Shown: piece by piece, positions 1 to 6,115 of the stretch | Layout of the letters: every line of letters begins with the position of its first letter | How positions within the stretch are numbered: position 1 is the first letter of the stretch | Assembly: GCA_041476285.1 (NCBI GenBank) | Contig: JBGOTD010000043.1 | Coordinates: 1 to 6,722, forward strand | Length of the DNA stretch: 6,722 nt | Reading direction: 5' to 3' | From: UBA12276 sp041476285 | GTDB lineage: Archaea; Micrarchaeota; Micrarchaeia; Micrarchaeales; Micrarchaeaceae | Made by a program: the position numbers and the translations under genes | The notes under the pieces: generated by a model | What the model was told of the DNA's origin: nothing | Seen by the model: only the letters and a program-made list of their open reading frames with translations | Database searches by the model: none

Positions 1-711
1 AAATACATACTTGTGGAGAAAATAGACGAGACACCAGAAGTGCTGATAATCAAATTCATGCCAGAGGACAACAAGCCGGTCCAATTCGATCCCGGCATGT
101 TCATGATGATAACCGGAATAGATGGCAATGGCGCAAGGTACACATCAAGGGCATTCTCCATAGCTTCAGATCCCTCGACTCCTGGAATGGAATTCATGGT
201 CATAAAAGAGCCGCAGCATGGGGAACACATAGGAAGGTCCCATTTTGTGGATGCAAAAATAGGTGACACATTCCTACTCAAGGGCCCTAACGGACAGTTC
301 AGGTTTGATCCCAAAGTCAACAGGAAGGTGATGTTTATTGCAGGCGGCACTGGGCTTGCACCATTCATTTCAATGCTCAGGCACATAAAAGTGACAAATG
401 CCGAGAGCGATGTAATCCTTCTCTACAGCACAAAATACCCTACCGAAATAATAAGGAAAAACGAACTGGACGGCTATGTAACTGATTTGGGACTGAAATT
501 GGTAATCACAGTCACAAGGCCGCAGCAGGGAGACGGATGGTCTGGACAGACAGGGCATATAGACAAGGATGTGATAAGTAAGTACGCTCCGGACTTGAAC
601 GAGAGAACTTTTTACATATGCGGTCCGCTTGCTTTCGTAAAGGCGGCAAAGGATGCACTAGTTGCACTCAATATCACTCAAGAAAAGATAAAGGCAGACG
701 TGTGGGGTTAA
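1..711 (+). CDS. FAD/NAD(P)-binding ferredoxin reductase-like oxidoreductase (5' partial)
   Basis: Predicted cytoplasmic flavoprotein that moves electrons between NAD(P)H and a one-electron carrier or partner subunit. The frame is open to the left window edge, so the true start probably lies upstream; GTG at 13 is the first start-like codon but would cut into the first strand of the FAD domain. Counting from that GTG, the FAD-binding signature R-A-F-S is at residues 46-49 (family form RxYS/T), the NAD(P) loop GGTGLAP at 111-117, and the C-terminal nicotinamide-side CGP motif at 203-205. The order FAD barrel then Rossmann-like domain is that of the ferredoxin-NADP reductase superfamily. The only cysteine is the one in CGP, so the C-terminal 2Fe-2S cluster of PyrK-type subunits is absent. 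The protein ends in ADVWG. The partner and exact substrate cannot be told from this window. Superfamily call is secure; specific function is not. Confidence 0.9.
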   Translation, partial: KYILVEKIDETPEVLIIKFMPEDNKPVQFDPGMFMMITGIDGNGARYTSRAFSIASDPSTPGMEFMVIKEPQHGEHIGRSHFVDAKIGDTFLLKGPNGQFRFDPKVNRKVMFIAGGTGLAPFISMLRHIKVTNAESDVILLYSTKYPTEIIRKNELDGYVTDLGLKLVITVTRPQQGDGWSGQTGHIDKDVISKYAPDLNERTFYICGPLAFVKAAKDALVALNITQEKIKADVWG

Positions 712-718
712 CCGGTTA
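709..718. other. Convergent stop codons inside a 10-base palindrome
   Basis: TAACCGGTTA is a perfect palindrome. Its left end is the TAA stop of the rightward reductase gene and its right end, read on the minus strand, is the TAA stop of the leftward regulator gene. A short T-rich stretch follows on the plus strand (about 716-724) and could help end rightward transcription. No longer stem is present, so a hairpin terminator is not supported. Confidence 0.5.
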
Positions 719-1408
719 TATTTTGTCAAGCCTTTCATAGAGCTTGTCAACGTCAAGCTTTGTAATTAGAAGCGGTATCTTTTCTACCTGTGCTATTTTT
801 ATTGCGAGCTTGTCGATGGTGGTTACTCCGTGCAATACCACTACCCTTGGTTTTATTGGCGCAACTCTTATGACAACCAACGGGGACCTTCCGGTTGATA
901 CGTGCTCGAACATGAATACACGCTCGGTCGTAGAGCCGAAAAGTTTTGGATATTCTGCAGGAGACATCTCAAGTATCACGCGAAGGCTGTCAAGCCTTGT
1001 ATAACCAAAAAGATTTATTGAATCAAGGTAATTTGGATTTGCAACAACCCTGCCCTCTATTATCCTGTTGAAATCAGCTGCCTTTATCGGCGATGCAAAA
1101 TCATGTATCTTGTAGAATTTGTCGTCCTCCTCGCTCTTTGCAGAAAACTTTGCAAGGCTGCTCCTTACATCGCCTCCTTTTGCCTCATCTATGGTGAAAA
1201 GTGCATCAACAAACCTTTTTATTACCCCGACGCCTGGGCTGAGCCTTCTGTTGCTCTCGTAGTCGCTTATGGTCGATGTGGATACCTTTATCTGCTTTGC
1301 AAGCTCTACCTGGGTTATGCTGAAAAATTCGCGCCATTTCTTCATTGCGCTCCCAGGGCTCTCGGATAGTGTTATCTCACCTGCAATCTTCTCACGAAGC
1401 TCGTCCAT
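716..1408 (-). CDS. Archaeal HTH transcriptional regulator, COG1709-like
   Basis: Predicted cytoplasmic DNA-binding regulator of about 230 residues. From the ATG at 1408, a leader containing LSESPG and KKWRE precedes a Cro/C1/Xre-type helix-turn-helix at roughly residues 32-55 (TQVELAKQ, then STISDYESNRR), followed by SPG. The C-terminal half (about 105-225) holds runs I associate with the archaeal family: LFGYTRLDSLR, then STGRSPLVVIRV, KPRVVVLHG and DKLAIKIAQVEKIPLL. This two-part layout matches the archaeal predicted regulators grouped as COG1709 as I remember them; no search was run. The C-terminal domain's ligand is unknown to me. A GTG directly before the ATG is an alternative start, adding one residue. 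The gene lies about 30 bases downstream of the membrane protein gene on the same strand with no visible promoter between, so the two are probably co-transcribed. Whether it controls that gene or others is unknown. Confidence 0.87.
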   Translation of the reverse strand: MDELREKIAGEITLSESPGSAMKKWREFFSITQVELAKQIKVSTSTISDYESNRRLSPGVGVIKRFVDALFTIDEAKGGDVRSSLAKFSAKSEEDDKFYKIHDFASPIKAADFNRIIEGRVVANPNYLDSINLFGYTRLDSLRVILEMSPAEYPKLFGSTTERVFMFEHVSTGRSPLVVIRVAPIKPRVVVLHGVTTIDKLAIKIAQVEKIPLLITKLDVDKLYERLDKI

Positions 1409-1438
1409 CACACATCAACAGTAGATTACGAAATCTAT

Positions 1439-2122
1439 TCATTTACCCTTCTTTACTCCCTTGTAAAGCTTGTTTAGATACTCCTTCTGACCGGCTGTTG
1501 CCCCTTTGCCCTCAGTTGACCTTACTGTTTCATCCTTTTTCAGCAGCCCCCATATGATCAATATCACACCTGCAAGCCCCAATATAAGAACCGCATATCC
1601 CAATGCTGCGCTTACCAGGACTGTCGATGCAACCAATGGAATATATGAAACGGAAGCGTTTACCTGCATTGCAGAGGACTTGCTCCCTTTGGTATTGTCT
1701 ATTACAAGATAGATGCCCCCTGAGTAATTCCCTGTATTTGATCCTGCCTTTAGGTTTACTGGTATTACCTCAAGGCTTGCGTTCTTGTACAGGTAGCTGC
1801 TGTTTATTCCTATGTGCTGCGCGTACTGGTAGCCGCTTACCGCACTGCCGTTCAAATTCATATAATTGTACCATTTGGAGAAGGAACTGCTGTTCAATAG
1901 ATAAAGGTTTGCCGGGTTATTGAGAATCGCATATATTGCCACTGCCGAAACGCTGCCATTGTAAGTTATTGGAAGATATGAAAAGCCATTTGCCATAACT
2001 GTAAGATTTGTCAGGTTTACGCCTTTGCTAAAACCCTTGCTAAGAACATAACCGGACAATATGAATAGAACTATTGCTATTACTAGAAGCCCAAGCCCTA
2101 TAAAAACCAGTTTCTTTTTCAT
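1439..2122 (-). CDS. Two-TM membrane protein with sequon-rich extracytoplasmic domain
   Basis: I do not recognise the family. The 227-residue product begins MKKK, followed by a hydrophobic segment at about 5-27 that acts as a signal anchor. An exported region of about 130 residues follows, then a second hydrophobic segment at about 161-194 and a basic cytoplasmic tail ending GVKKGK. The positive ends predict both termini inside and the middle outside. The outside domain has nine N-X-S/T sequons (for example NLT twice, NGS twice, NSS twice, NAS twice, NYS) and no cysteine at all, unlike the Cys-repeat protein downstream in this window. It is rich in Asn, Ser, Tyr and Gly, as in glycosylated archaeal surface proteins. 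A TTTATAAA box about 30 bases upstream places the transcript start within a few bases of the ATG. It is the first gene of a probable pair with the HTH regulator. Function unknown. Confidence 0.85.
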   Translation of the reverse strand: MKKKLVFIGLGLLVIAIVLFILSGYVLSKGFSKGVNLTNLTVMANGFSYLPITYNGSVSAVAIYAILNNPANLYLLNSSSFSKWYNYMNLNGSAVSGYQYAQHIGINSSYLYKNASLEVIPVNLKAGSNTGNYSGGIYLVIDNTKGSKSSAMQVNASVSYIPLVASTVLVSAALGYAVLILGLAGVILIIWGLLKKDETVRSTEGKGATAGQKEYLNKLYKGVKKGK

Positions 2123-2149
2123 AGAATCATATACTATACATCTAAAAGG

Positions 2150-2157
2150 TTTATAAA
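2150..2157 (-). promoter_or_regulatory. TATA box for the membrane protein-regulator pair
   Basis: TTTATAAA, read on the minus strand as CTTTATAAACC, is centred about 31 bases upstream of the ATG at 2122. With the usual archaeal spacing of about 26 bases from box centre to start site, transcription would begin near 2127. That leaves a leader of around 5 bases, in effect a leaderless mRNA, which agrees with the lack of a Shine-Dalgarno sequence before this ATG. Confidence 0.65.
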
Positions 2158-2182
2158 GATAGGTTCGACAACTGTACCCCGA

Positions 2183-2749
2183 TTAATAATCCTCTACAAT
2201 CACTCCTATACCGTCTTTATATTCCCTTTTAAGGACACCGAAAATAACATCATCCATAAATCTCCCATCATGAAATACGTCATCCCTGTTTGTTCCCTCC
2301 TTGCGGAAGTTTAGTGAATTTAGCAAATTGACTGAACGTTCATTATGTACAAGAACCTTGGCGTATATCCTATTTAAGTCAAGGTATGAAAACCCGAATC
2401 CAATGATAAGCCTCAATGCCTCTTTTGCAAAGCCCTTTCCCCTATACTTTGCACCTACCCAGTATCCTAGCTCTGCCTTTCTGTTTAATTTATCGATATT
2501 GACCAGTGCACATAATCCGATAAATTCCCCATTAAGAAGGCGTATACACATATGAAAATCCTCTTTTAGTTCGTATTTCTGGATCGCAAATCCGATAAAC
2601 TGCAAGGCATTTTCAATTCCGTAAGGGTTAGGGATGTTGGGTACATTAATCGCTATCTCGCGATCATTTGCATTTTCCCTTATTGCCTCTGCATCATCAA
2701 TAGTGGGCGTATTTAGGTATATGGAGAACCCCTTTGCCGATACTTTCAT
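2183..2749 (-). CDS. GNAT family N-acetyltransferase, RimJ/RimL-like
   Basis: Predicted cytoplasmic acetyl-CoA-dependent acetyltransferase of 188 residues, about the usual size for a single-domain GNAT. Landmarks in order: an N-terminal strand with LNTPTIDDAEAIRE (about 12-25), the strand NGEFIGLCAL (73-82), AELGYWV (92-98), then the acetyl-CoA loop motif YRGKGFAKEAL (102-112), and the C-terminal HNERSVNLLNSLNFRKEG segment typical of RimJ/RimL relatives, where the HNxxS and GF-like turn sit. The family includes acetylation of ribosomal protein N-termini, amino sugars and drugs; the substrate here is unknown. I chose ATG 2749, because an earlier in-frame ATG at 2803 lies within or upstream of the likely promoter and adds a residue stretch unlike the family. 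A Shine-Dalgarno-like AGGT lies 7 bases before this ATG. The gene has its own promoter and a downstream neighbour with a separate TATA box, so it is probably monocistronic. Confidence 0.9.
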   Translation of the reverse strand: MKVSAKGFSIYLNTPTIDDAEAIRENANDREIAINVPNIPNPYGIENALQFIGFAIQKYELKEDFHMCIRLLNGEFIGLCALVNIDKLNRKAELGYWVGAKYRGKGFAKEALRLIIGFGFSYLDLNRIYAKVLVHNERSVNLLNSLNFRKEGTNRDDVFHDGRFMDDVIFGVLKREYKDGIGVIVEDY

Positions 2750-2754
2750 AGTAA

Positions 2755-2777
2755 CTACCTGACCACAGGTAGTGGCC
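2755..2777 (-). promoter_or_regulatory. Overlapping inverted repeats covering the GNAT ribosome binding site
   Basis: On the minus strand the predicted leader of the acetyltransferase gene reads GGCCAC TACCT GTGGTC, then AGGTAG. Two stems are possible: GGCCAC with GTGGTC (one G-U pair), and CTACCT with AGGTAG (six perfect pairs, loop GTGGTC). They share bases and cannot both form fully. The second stem would bury AGGT, the only Shine-Dalgarno-like sequence before ATG 2749. It could be an RNA switch, a protein-binding palindrome, or chance. Confidence 0.4.
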
Positions 2778-2792
2778 AGACTAACAATTAAT

Positions 2793-2800
2793 CTATATAA
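2793..2800 (-). promoter_or_regulatory. Alternative TATA-like box for the GNAT gene
   Basis: On the minus strand this reads TTATATAG. Used as a TATA box it would start transcription near 2770, close to or inside the inverted repeats. The neighbouring palindromic TTATATAA is a better match, so this is a second choice. Confidence 0.3.
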
Positions 2801-2804
2801 CATT

Positions 2805-2812
2805 TTATATAA
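2805..2812. promoter_or_regulatory. Palindromic TATA box shared by divergent genes
   Basis: TTATATAA is its own reverse complement and reads as a good archaeal TATA box on both strands. Rightward, a start site about 26 bases downstream falls near 2835, giving the KaiC-like gene a leader of about 24 bases that includes its GGTG ribosome binding site. Leftward, the start falls near 2782, giving the acetyltransferase a leader of about 33 bases that includes its inverted repeats. One box could therefore serve both genes. Confidence 0.5.
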
Positions 2813-2849
2813 CTAGCCTATGAAATATCTCTAGATAGTAAACTCGCAC

Positions 2850-2853
2850 GGTG
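2850..2853 (+). promoter_or_regulatory. Ribosome binding site supporting a TTG start
   Basis: GGTG, part of the archaeal consensus GGAGGTGATC, lies 5 bases before TTG 2859. It decides the start of the KaiC-like gene: an in-frame TAG lies at 2832-2834, no ATG or GTG is in frame between it and the TTG, and the next in-frame ATG is inside the Walker A motif. Confidence 0.55.
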
Positions 2854-2858
2854 TCTTA

Positions 2859-3578
2859 TTGGAGCATAAATTCAAGGGCATAGAAACAAGGATAGAGGGC
2901 CTTGACAACATACTGGACGGAGGCATACCTCAAAAGAACCAAGTTCTAATAACAGGCGGACCAGGAATGGGAAAGACGCTGATGAGCTTCGAGATACTGT
3001 ATAACTGCGCAAAGAACAGCATTCCCTGCGCTTTCGTGGCGCTTGACCAAAAACCCGAAAACATAGTAAAGAACATAAGAAACACATTTACAAATAAAAC
3101 CGATTTGGATGAGCTCATAAAGAAAAGAATGCTTGTTATCGATGGCTATGACACTGCATCGAAAATCGCTACAAACACCGAACTTGAGAATGCATACTCG
3201 ATGGGCAACCTGGTATCGGAAATAGGGGGCATAATAAAATCTGTTGAGGCGCAGGTCGTGGTTGTGGATTCACTATCATTCCTGAAGCTGATGTTGGGCA
3301 AGACGCCCTTGTATAATAAAACGGTTTCCTCACTTATCGCAATGCTGCGCAGGGCAGGGACAACATCAATACTTACGCTGGGAACGCCATATTATAGCAG
3401 GAAAAAGATGAAATTCGGCCAGGAGCTGCTTTTGTTTGACGGAGCACTCGCATTGTATCGGGAGGACGTGAACAAAGTCGACAGCTTTGTTATGGAAGTT
3501 GTGAAAATGAGGGGCAACAGCCACGACAGGGCACTCTCCCATTACAGCATAACGGAGGCCGGCATCGTATTCAAGTAG
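2859..3578 (+). CDS. Single-domain KaiC-like RecA-superfamily ATPase with altered catalytic glutamates
   Basis: Cytoplasmic ATP-binding protein of 239 residues, the length of one KaiC domain. It starts at TTG. The N-terminal GIEGLD-like entry is seen as RIEGLDNILDGGIP (11-24). Walker A GGPGMGKT spans 33-40, and Walker B is VVVVDSLS with Asp137. The C-terminal KMRG at 216-219 followed by HDRALSHYSITEAG is the family's KMRGxxHD element. Where KaiC carries two adjacent catalytic glutamates (FxxxEExP), this protein reads FVALDQKP, so Asp63 and Gln64 replace them. Nucleotide binding should persist, but hydrolysis may be slow or absent, as reported for the archaellum paralogue ArlH/FlaH. It is not called ArlH, since no archaellum genes are nearby. 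First gene of a probable operon with the Cys-repeat membrane protein (12-base gap) and the DHH phosphoesterase. Family members act in signalling and regulation; the role here is unknown. Confidence 0.93.
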   Translation: MEHKFKGIETRIEGLDNILDGGIPQKNQVLITGGPGMGKTLMSFEILYNCAKNSIPCAFVALDQKPENIVKNIRNTFTNKTDLDELIKKRMLVIDGYDTASKIATNTELENAYSMGNLVSEIGGIIKSVEAQVVVVDSLSFLKLMLGKTPLYNKTVSSLIAMLRRAGTTSILTLGTPYYSRKKMKFGQELLLFDGALALYREDVNKVDSFVMEVVKMRGNSHDRALSHYSITEAGIVFK

Positions 3579-3590
3579 GTAAATGATGAA

Positions 3591-4685
3591 ATGTCTTTGT
3601 TTAAGGGGATAAAGGAAGAACTTTCCTTCAAAAAAACAAAACAGGATGGTAAACGGCTGACAACAGAATCAGAAAGGCGTATTTTGCTGATAGGCATGAC
3701 TGTTGTACTTGTCATAATAGCCATAGTATTTGCGCTGGGACATAGCGTCGTGCACCAATCCGCTTTCCAAAGCTGCAAAAGCATAATACTGTCAGCGCAA
3801 AGATACAACTGCATGTATGCGCTTGCCAATAAGACAGGCAACTATTCCATCTGCTCGTCCATACCCACAGGCCAGATGTCATACCAATGCATAGCAAAAG
3901 TGGCGGAAAAGCAGAACAACGTGAGTATTTGCAATAAAATAGATTCAAACAGTCTGCAATACGACTATTGTGTAGAGAACGTGAGCTATTCAAGCAATAA
4001 CATAAGCTACTGTACCCAGCTCAAGGGTGACAACGGATCGCAATGCGCTTTCAATATAGCAAAAAAGAACCAGTTCAGCAGCATAGACTACTGCAACTTC
4101 GTAACCAATTACTCCCAAAAGTCGATTTGCAATTACATATTTTACTATAATGCAGCTGTAACCTCAAACTCTCCCTATTATTGCTCTCTGCTACCCAATG
4201 TGACTAACAGCACCCTGCTCACCACGCTGATTTCCAAGGACTATTCAAACCAGTCCGTAACATCAAGCTTTGATTTTCTGTCAATTTCAGTGATTAACGT
4301 AACACCAATGTCATACTGCTACTACAACATCGCAAAGTCAACGAACAACAAGCTGCTATGCGGCTATACAAGCGGCGTAATATCAAACGAATGCTATAAT
4401 TCATTCAACAGCAGCAATTCCACATACCAGTTTACAAACATAAGCTCAATATGCTCCTCTGCCCCATCATACATAAGAGACACATGCAACTATACTGTAT
4501 TTACCGAGAAGGCAATATCGGAGCAAAACGTATCCTCCTGCCTGATGATAGGAAATTCGACATACAAGGACACGTGCATAGTCCAATTGGCATCAAAATA
4601 CAATGACGGTTCATACTGCAGCTACATAAGCAACGACACGGATAAGCAAGCATGCTACGTTTCCGCGTCATATACTGTAAAATAA
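3591..4685 (+). CDS. Single-pass surface protein with ten Cys-pair repeats and dense sequons
   Basis: I do not recognise a named family. The 364-residue product has a basic N-terminal tail of about 30 residues (KKTKQ, GKR, ERR), one transmembrane segment at about 31-50, and an external region of over 310 residues, so the N-terminus is inside. The external part has exactly 20 cysteines, from Cys62 to Cys355, in alternating spacing: 10-12 residues within a pair and 13-19 between pairs. The one exception is a 44-residue gap inside pair six. After the second Cys of a unit a hydrophobic-Ala step recurs (IAKVA, AFNIA, YYNIA, MYALA, IVQLA). Eighteen N-X-S/T sequons are present, several 4-5 residues before the first Cys of a pair. 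It likely forms a disulfide-braced helical repeat array, glycosylated, on the outer face. Similar CxxI...CY..A repeats occur, as I recall, in other DPANN proteins without known function. AGGT at 3577 may be the ribosome binding site. Confidence 0.88.
   Translation: MSLFKGIKEELSFKKTKQDGKRLTTESERRILLIGMTVVLVIIAIVFALGHSVVHQSAFQSCKSIILSAQRYNCMYALANKTGNYSICSSIPTGQMSYQCIAKVAEKQNNVSICNKIDSNSLQYDYCVENVSYSSNNISYCTQLKGDNGSQCAFNIAKKNQFSSIDYCNFVTNYSQKSICNYIFYYNAAVTSNSPYYCSLLPNVTNSTLLTTLISKDYSNQSVTSSFDFLSISVINVTPMSYCYYNIAKSTNNKLLCGYTSGVISNECYNSFNSSNSTYQFTNISSICSSAPSYIRDTCNYTVFTEKAISEQNVSSCLMIGNSTYKDTCIVQLASKYNDGSYCSYISNDTDKQACYVSASYTVK
3774..4655 (+). repeat. Ten degenerate Cys-pair protein repeats
   Basis: Protein-level repeat inside the surface protein. 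Each unit is C-x(10-12)-C, and units are joined by linkers of 13, 13, 13, 15, 17, 13, 19, 17 and 13 residues. Unit six (Cys198-Cys243) is expanded to 44 residues between its cysteines. The unit length of about 25-30 residues suggests a two-helix repeat. No DNA-level identity between units is obvious, so the duplication is old or strongly selected. Confidence 0.75.
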
Positions 4686-4714
4686 GCCTAATTTCAAAAT
4701 CGAACAGTGCTAAT

Positions 4715-6115
4715 ATGGAAAATGGAGAACACGAAGGAATAGTAACCTCAATTAAGTCAGCGCACAACCCGCTTGAAAACACATACAACATATTGGCAGA
4801 TATGGTGCTGCAGACAAAAAGTGACATCCAGCTCGATCTTTACGACAATGTCATTCTCGCTGATGAAAAGGTAAAATCAATAAAAAATAAGGCAGAACTT
4901 GATGCGTATACAGGCCTATTATCCAAGCATGTCAAAACGGTCGACATGGAAGGTAACACAAAGAAAATAGACCTAAGCGGCAAGGAATATGCTGAGACGG
5001 CCAAAAAGATGTTGCCAGAACTAAAAAAAGCTGCAGACCTGCTTCTGAAAGGGTTGATATCAGGTGCACCGATAGTCGTGCGTTTCCACAATGACGGCGA
5101 TGGATCGGCAGGAGGCATAGCACTATACCGTGCATTTGCAGAACTGCAGCGCAAGCTTTTCGCAAACGAGAGGGGAATATCCTGGGAGATGAACAGAAGT
5201 GTTGTGTATACCTTGGAATCATTCTACGCAGACAAGATGCTGTTCGAATCATATGAGAGCATTGAGAAACCGATACTGCTCATAACAGACTTCGGCACTT
5301 CGCCTGAAAGTTTTGAGGCGATAAAGGCATCTCATGGGGTCTGCGACATAATATGGCTGGACCATCACATGCCATATGAGGGATTTCCAAGAGAACTGGT
5401 AAAGCACTACATAAATGTATGCGATTTTGGAGGTGCCTCAAGCTTTACTGCTGGTTTACTTACATGCATATTCGCGCAAGTACTTGGCGATATAGATGTC
5501 GAGGATCTAAAAGAGGCGGCACTGGTCAGCGACTACAGTACCTATGCGAATTTCAAAAACGAGGAGGCAACAAAGAATTCCATAATACTAGACTATCTTA
5601 CCTCAAGCAGCAATGAGACTCACAACAAACCAAAGCAGATGGACATGTTGCTGAAAGACAAGGAGAGATCGGAGAGCACATTCAGGCGCGCAAACGGGAT
5701 CATGGAGGAAACAATCGATGCTGGGATAAAAAACATAAAAAACTACAGGAATGCGGCAGGAATAAACATATGCGTATTGGATTTCAGCCATATAGCCAAA
5801 ATAAAGCTGGATTATCCGCTTCCAGGAAGGTACAGTTCAAAACTCCAGTACAAAATAGAAGCCATGAACAACGGCAAGACAGTTACTATTGTGCATTATG
5901 GCAGCTACATATCAATGAGATCGAGCAACGACATACTTGAGTCAGTTAACATACTTGAAATGATAGAACGACTTAAGAATGCAACGAGCGGCGCAGTTTC
6001 AGGTGGAGGGCACAGACAGGCTGCAAGCATAAAAACCGACAGGGAGCACATAAAGGAGGTCATAAAACTTGTCCTGATGGAACTAGGGGTAGGTGCAGCG
6101 GAACAGTCAGGTTGA
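4715..6115 (+). CDS. DHH-DHHA1 family phosphoesterase, RecJ-like
   Basis: Predicted metal-dependent phosphodiesterase of 466 residues, cytoplasmic. DHH-domain motifs in order: HNDGDG at 125-130 (Asp127 and Asp129 as metal ligands), ITDFGT with Asp192, LDHH with the signature Asp216-His217-His218, and VSDYS with Asp273. The C-terminal DHHA1 domain carries GGGHRQAAS from Gly430, the usual substrate-gripping motif. Relatives hydrolyse single-stranded DNA or RNA (RecJ, archaeal GAN), short oligonucleotides (NrnA) or cyclic dinucleotides (GdpP-type); sequence alone does not choose among them, though length and absence of membrane or PAS domains fit the RecJ/GAN or NrnA side. Residues 1-115 form an N-terminal extension I cannot assign. 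I chose ATG 4715 over ATG 4652, because the longer start overlaps the preceding gene by 34 bases and adds a stretch unlike the family. No clear ribosome binding site is seen; the 29-base gap suggests operon expression. Its last 9 bases overlap the pilin-like gene. Confidence 0.92.
   Translation: MENGEHEGIVTSIKSAHNPLENTYNILADMVLQTKSDIQLDLYDNVILADEKVKSIKNKAELDAYTGLLSKHVKTVDMEGNTKKIDLSGKEYAETAKKMLPELKKAADLLLKGLISGAPIVVRFHNDGDGSAGGIALYRAFAELQRKLFANERGISWEMNRSVVYTLESFYADKMLFESYESIEKPILLITDFGTSPESFEAIKASHGVCDIIWLDHHMPYEGFPRELVKHYINVCDFGGASSFTAGLLTCIFAQVLGDIDVEDLKEAALVSDYSTYANFKNEEATKNSIILDYLTSSSNETHNKPKQMDMLLKDKERSESTFRRANGIMEETIDAGIKNIKNYRNAAGINICVLDFSHIAKIKLDYPLPGRYSSKLQYKIEAMNNGKTVTIVHYGSYISMRSSNDILESVNILEMIERLKNATSGAVSGGGHRQAASIKTDREHIKEVIKLVLMELGVGAAEQSG

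Noticed and set aside
1..711. Assignment of the reductase as PyrK (dihydroorotate dehydrogenase electron transfer subunit).
   Set aside because: The C-terminal cysteine cluster for the 2Fe-2S centre is absent and no pyrD is adjacent.
744..1369. Plus-strand open frames of 86 and 88 codons opposite the HTH regulator, and similar frames opposite other genes.
   Set aside because: They lie antisense to genes with clear protein motifs, lack ribosome binding sites and family features, and are rich in Cys, Arg and Ser as typical antisense shadows.
2139..2150. The 12-mer catctaaaaggt occurs here and again at 6679-6690.
   Set aside because: A window of this size is expected to hold a few 12-base matches by chance. 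One copy is in a promoter region and the other inside a possible coding end, so no shared role is suggested.
2755..2777. An H-type pseudoknot formed by both stems at the acetyltransferase leader.
   Set aside because: There are no connecting bases between the stem segments, so both full stems cannot form together; alternative hairpins are the simpler reading.
2750..2803. A longer acetyltransferase starting at ATG 2803.
   Set aside because: That ATG overlaps the TATA-like region, the extra 18 residues do not resemble the family's N-terminus, and ATG 2749 has a Shine-Dalgarno-like sequence at suitable distance.
2859..3578. Identification of the KaiC-like protein as archaellum ArlH/FlaH.
   Set aside because: The missing catalytic glutamates are suggestive, but no other archaellum genes are present and the pilin-like gene is on the other strand some 2.5 kb away.
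4652..4714. A longer DHH protein starting at ATG 4652.
   Set aside because: It would overlap the preceding gene by 34 bases and add a basic, hydrophobic stretch that is just the other reading frame of that gene's end.
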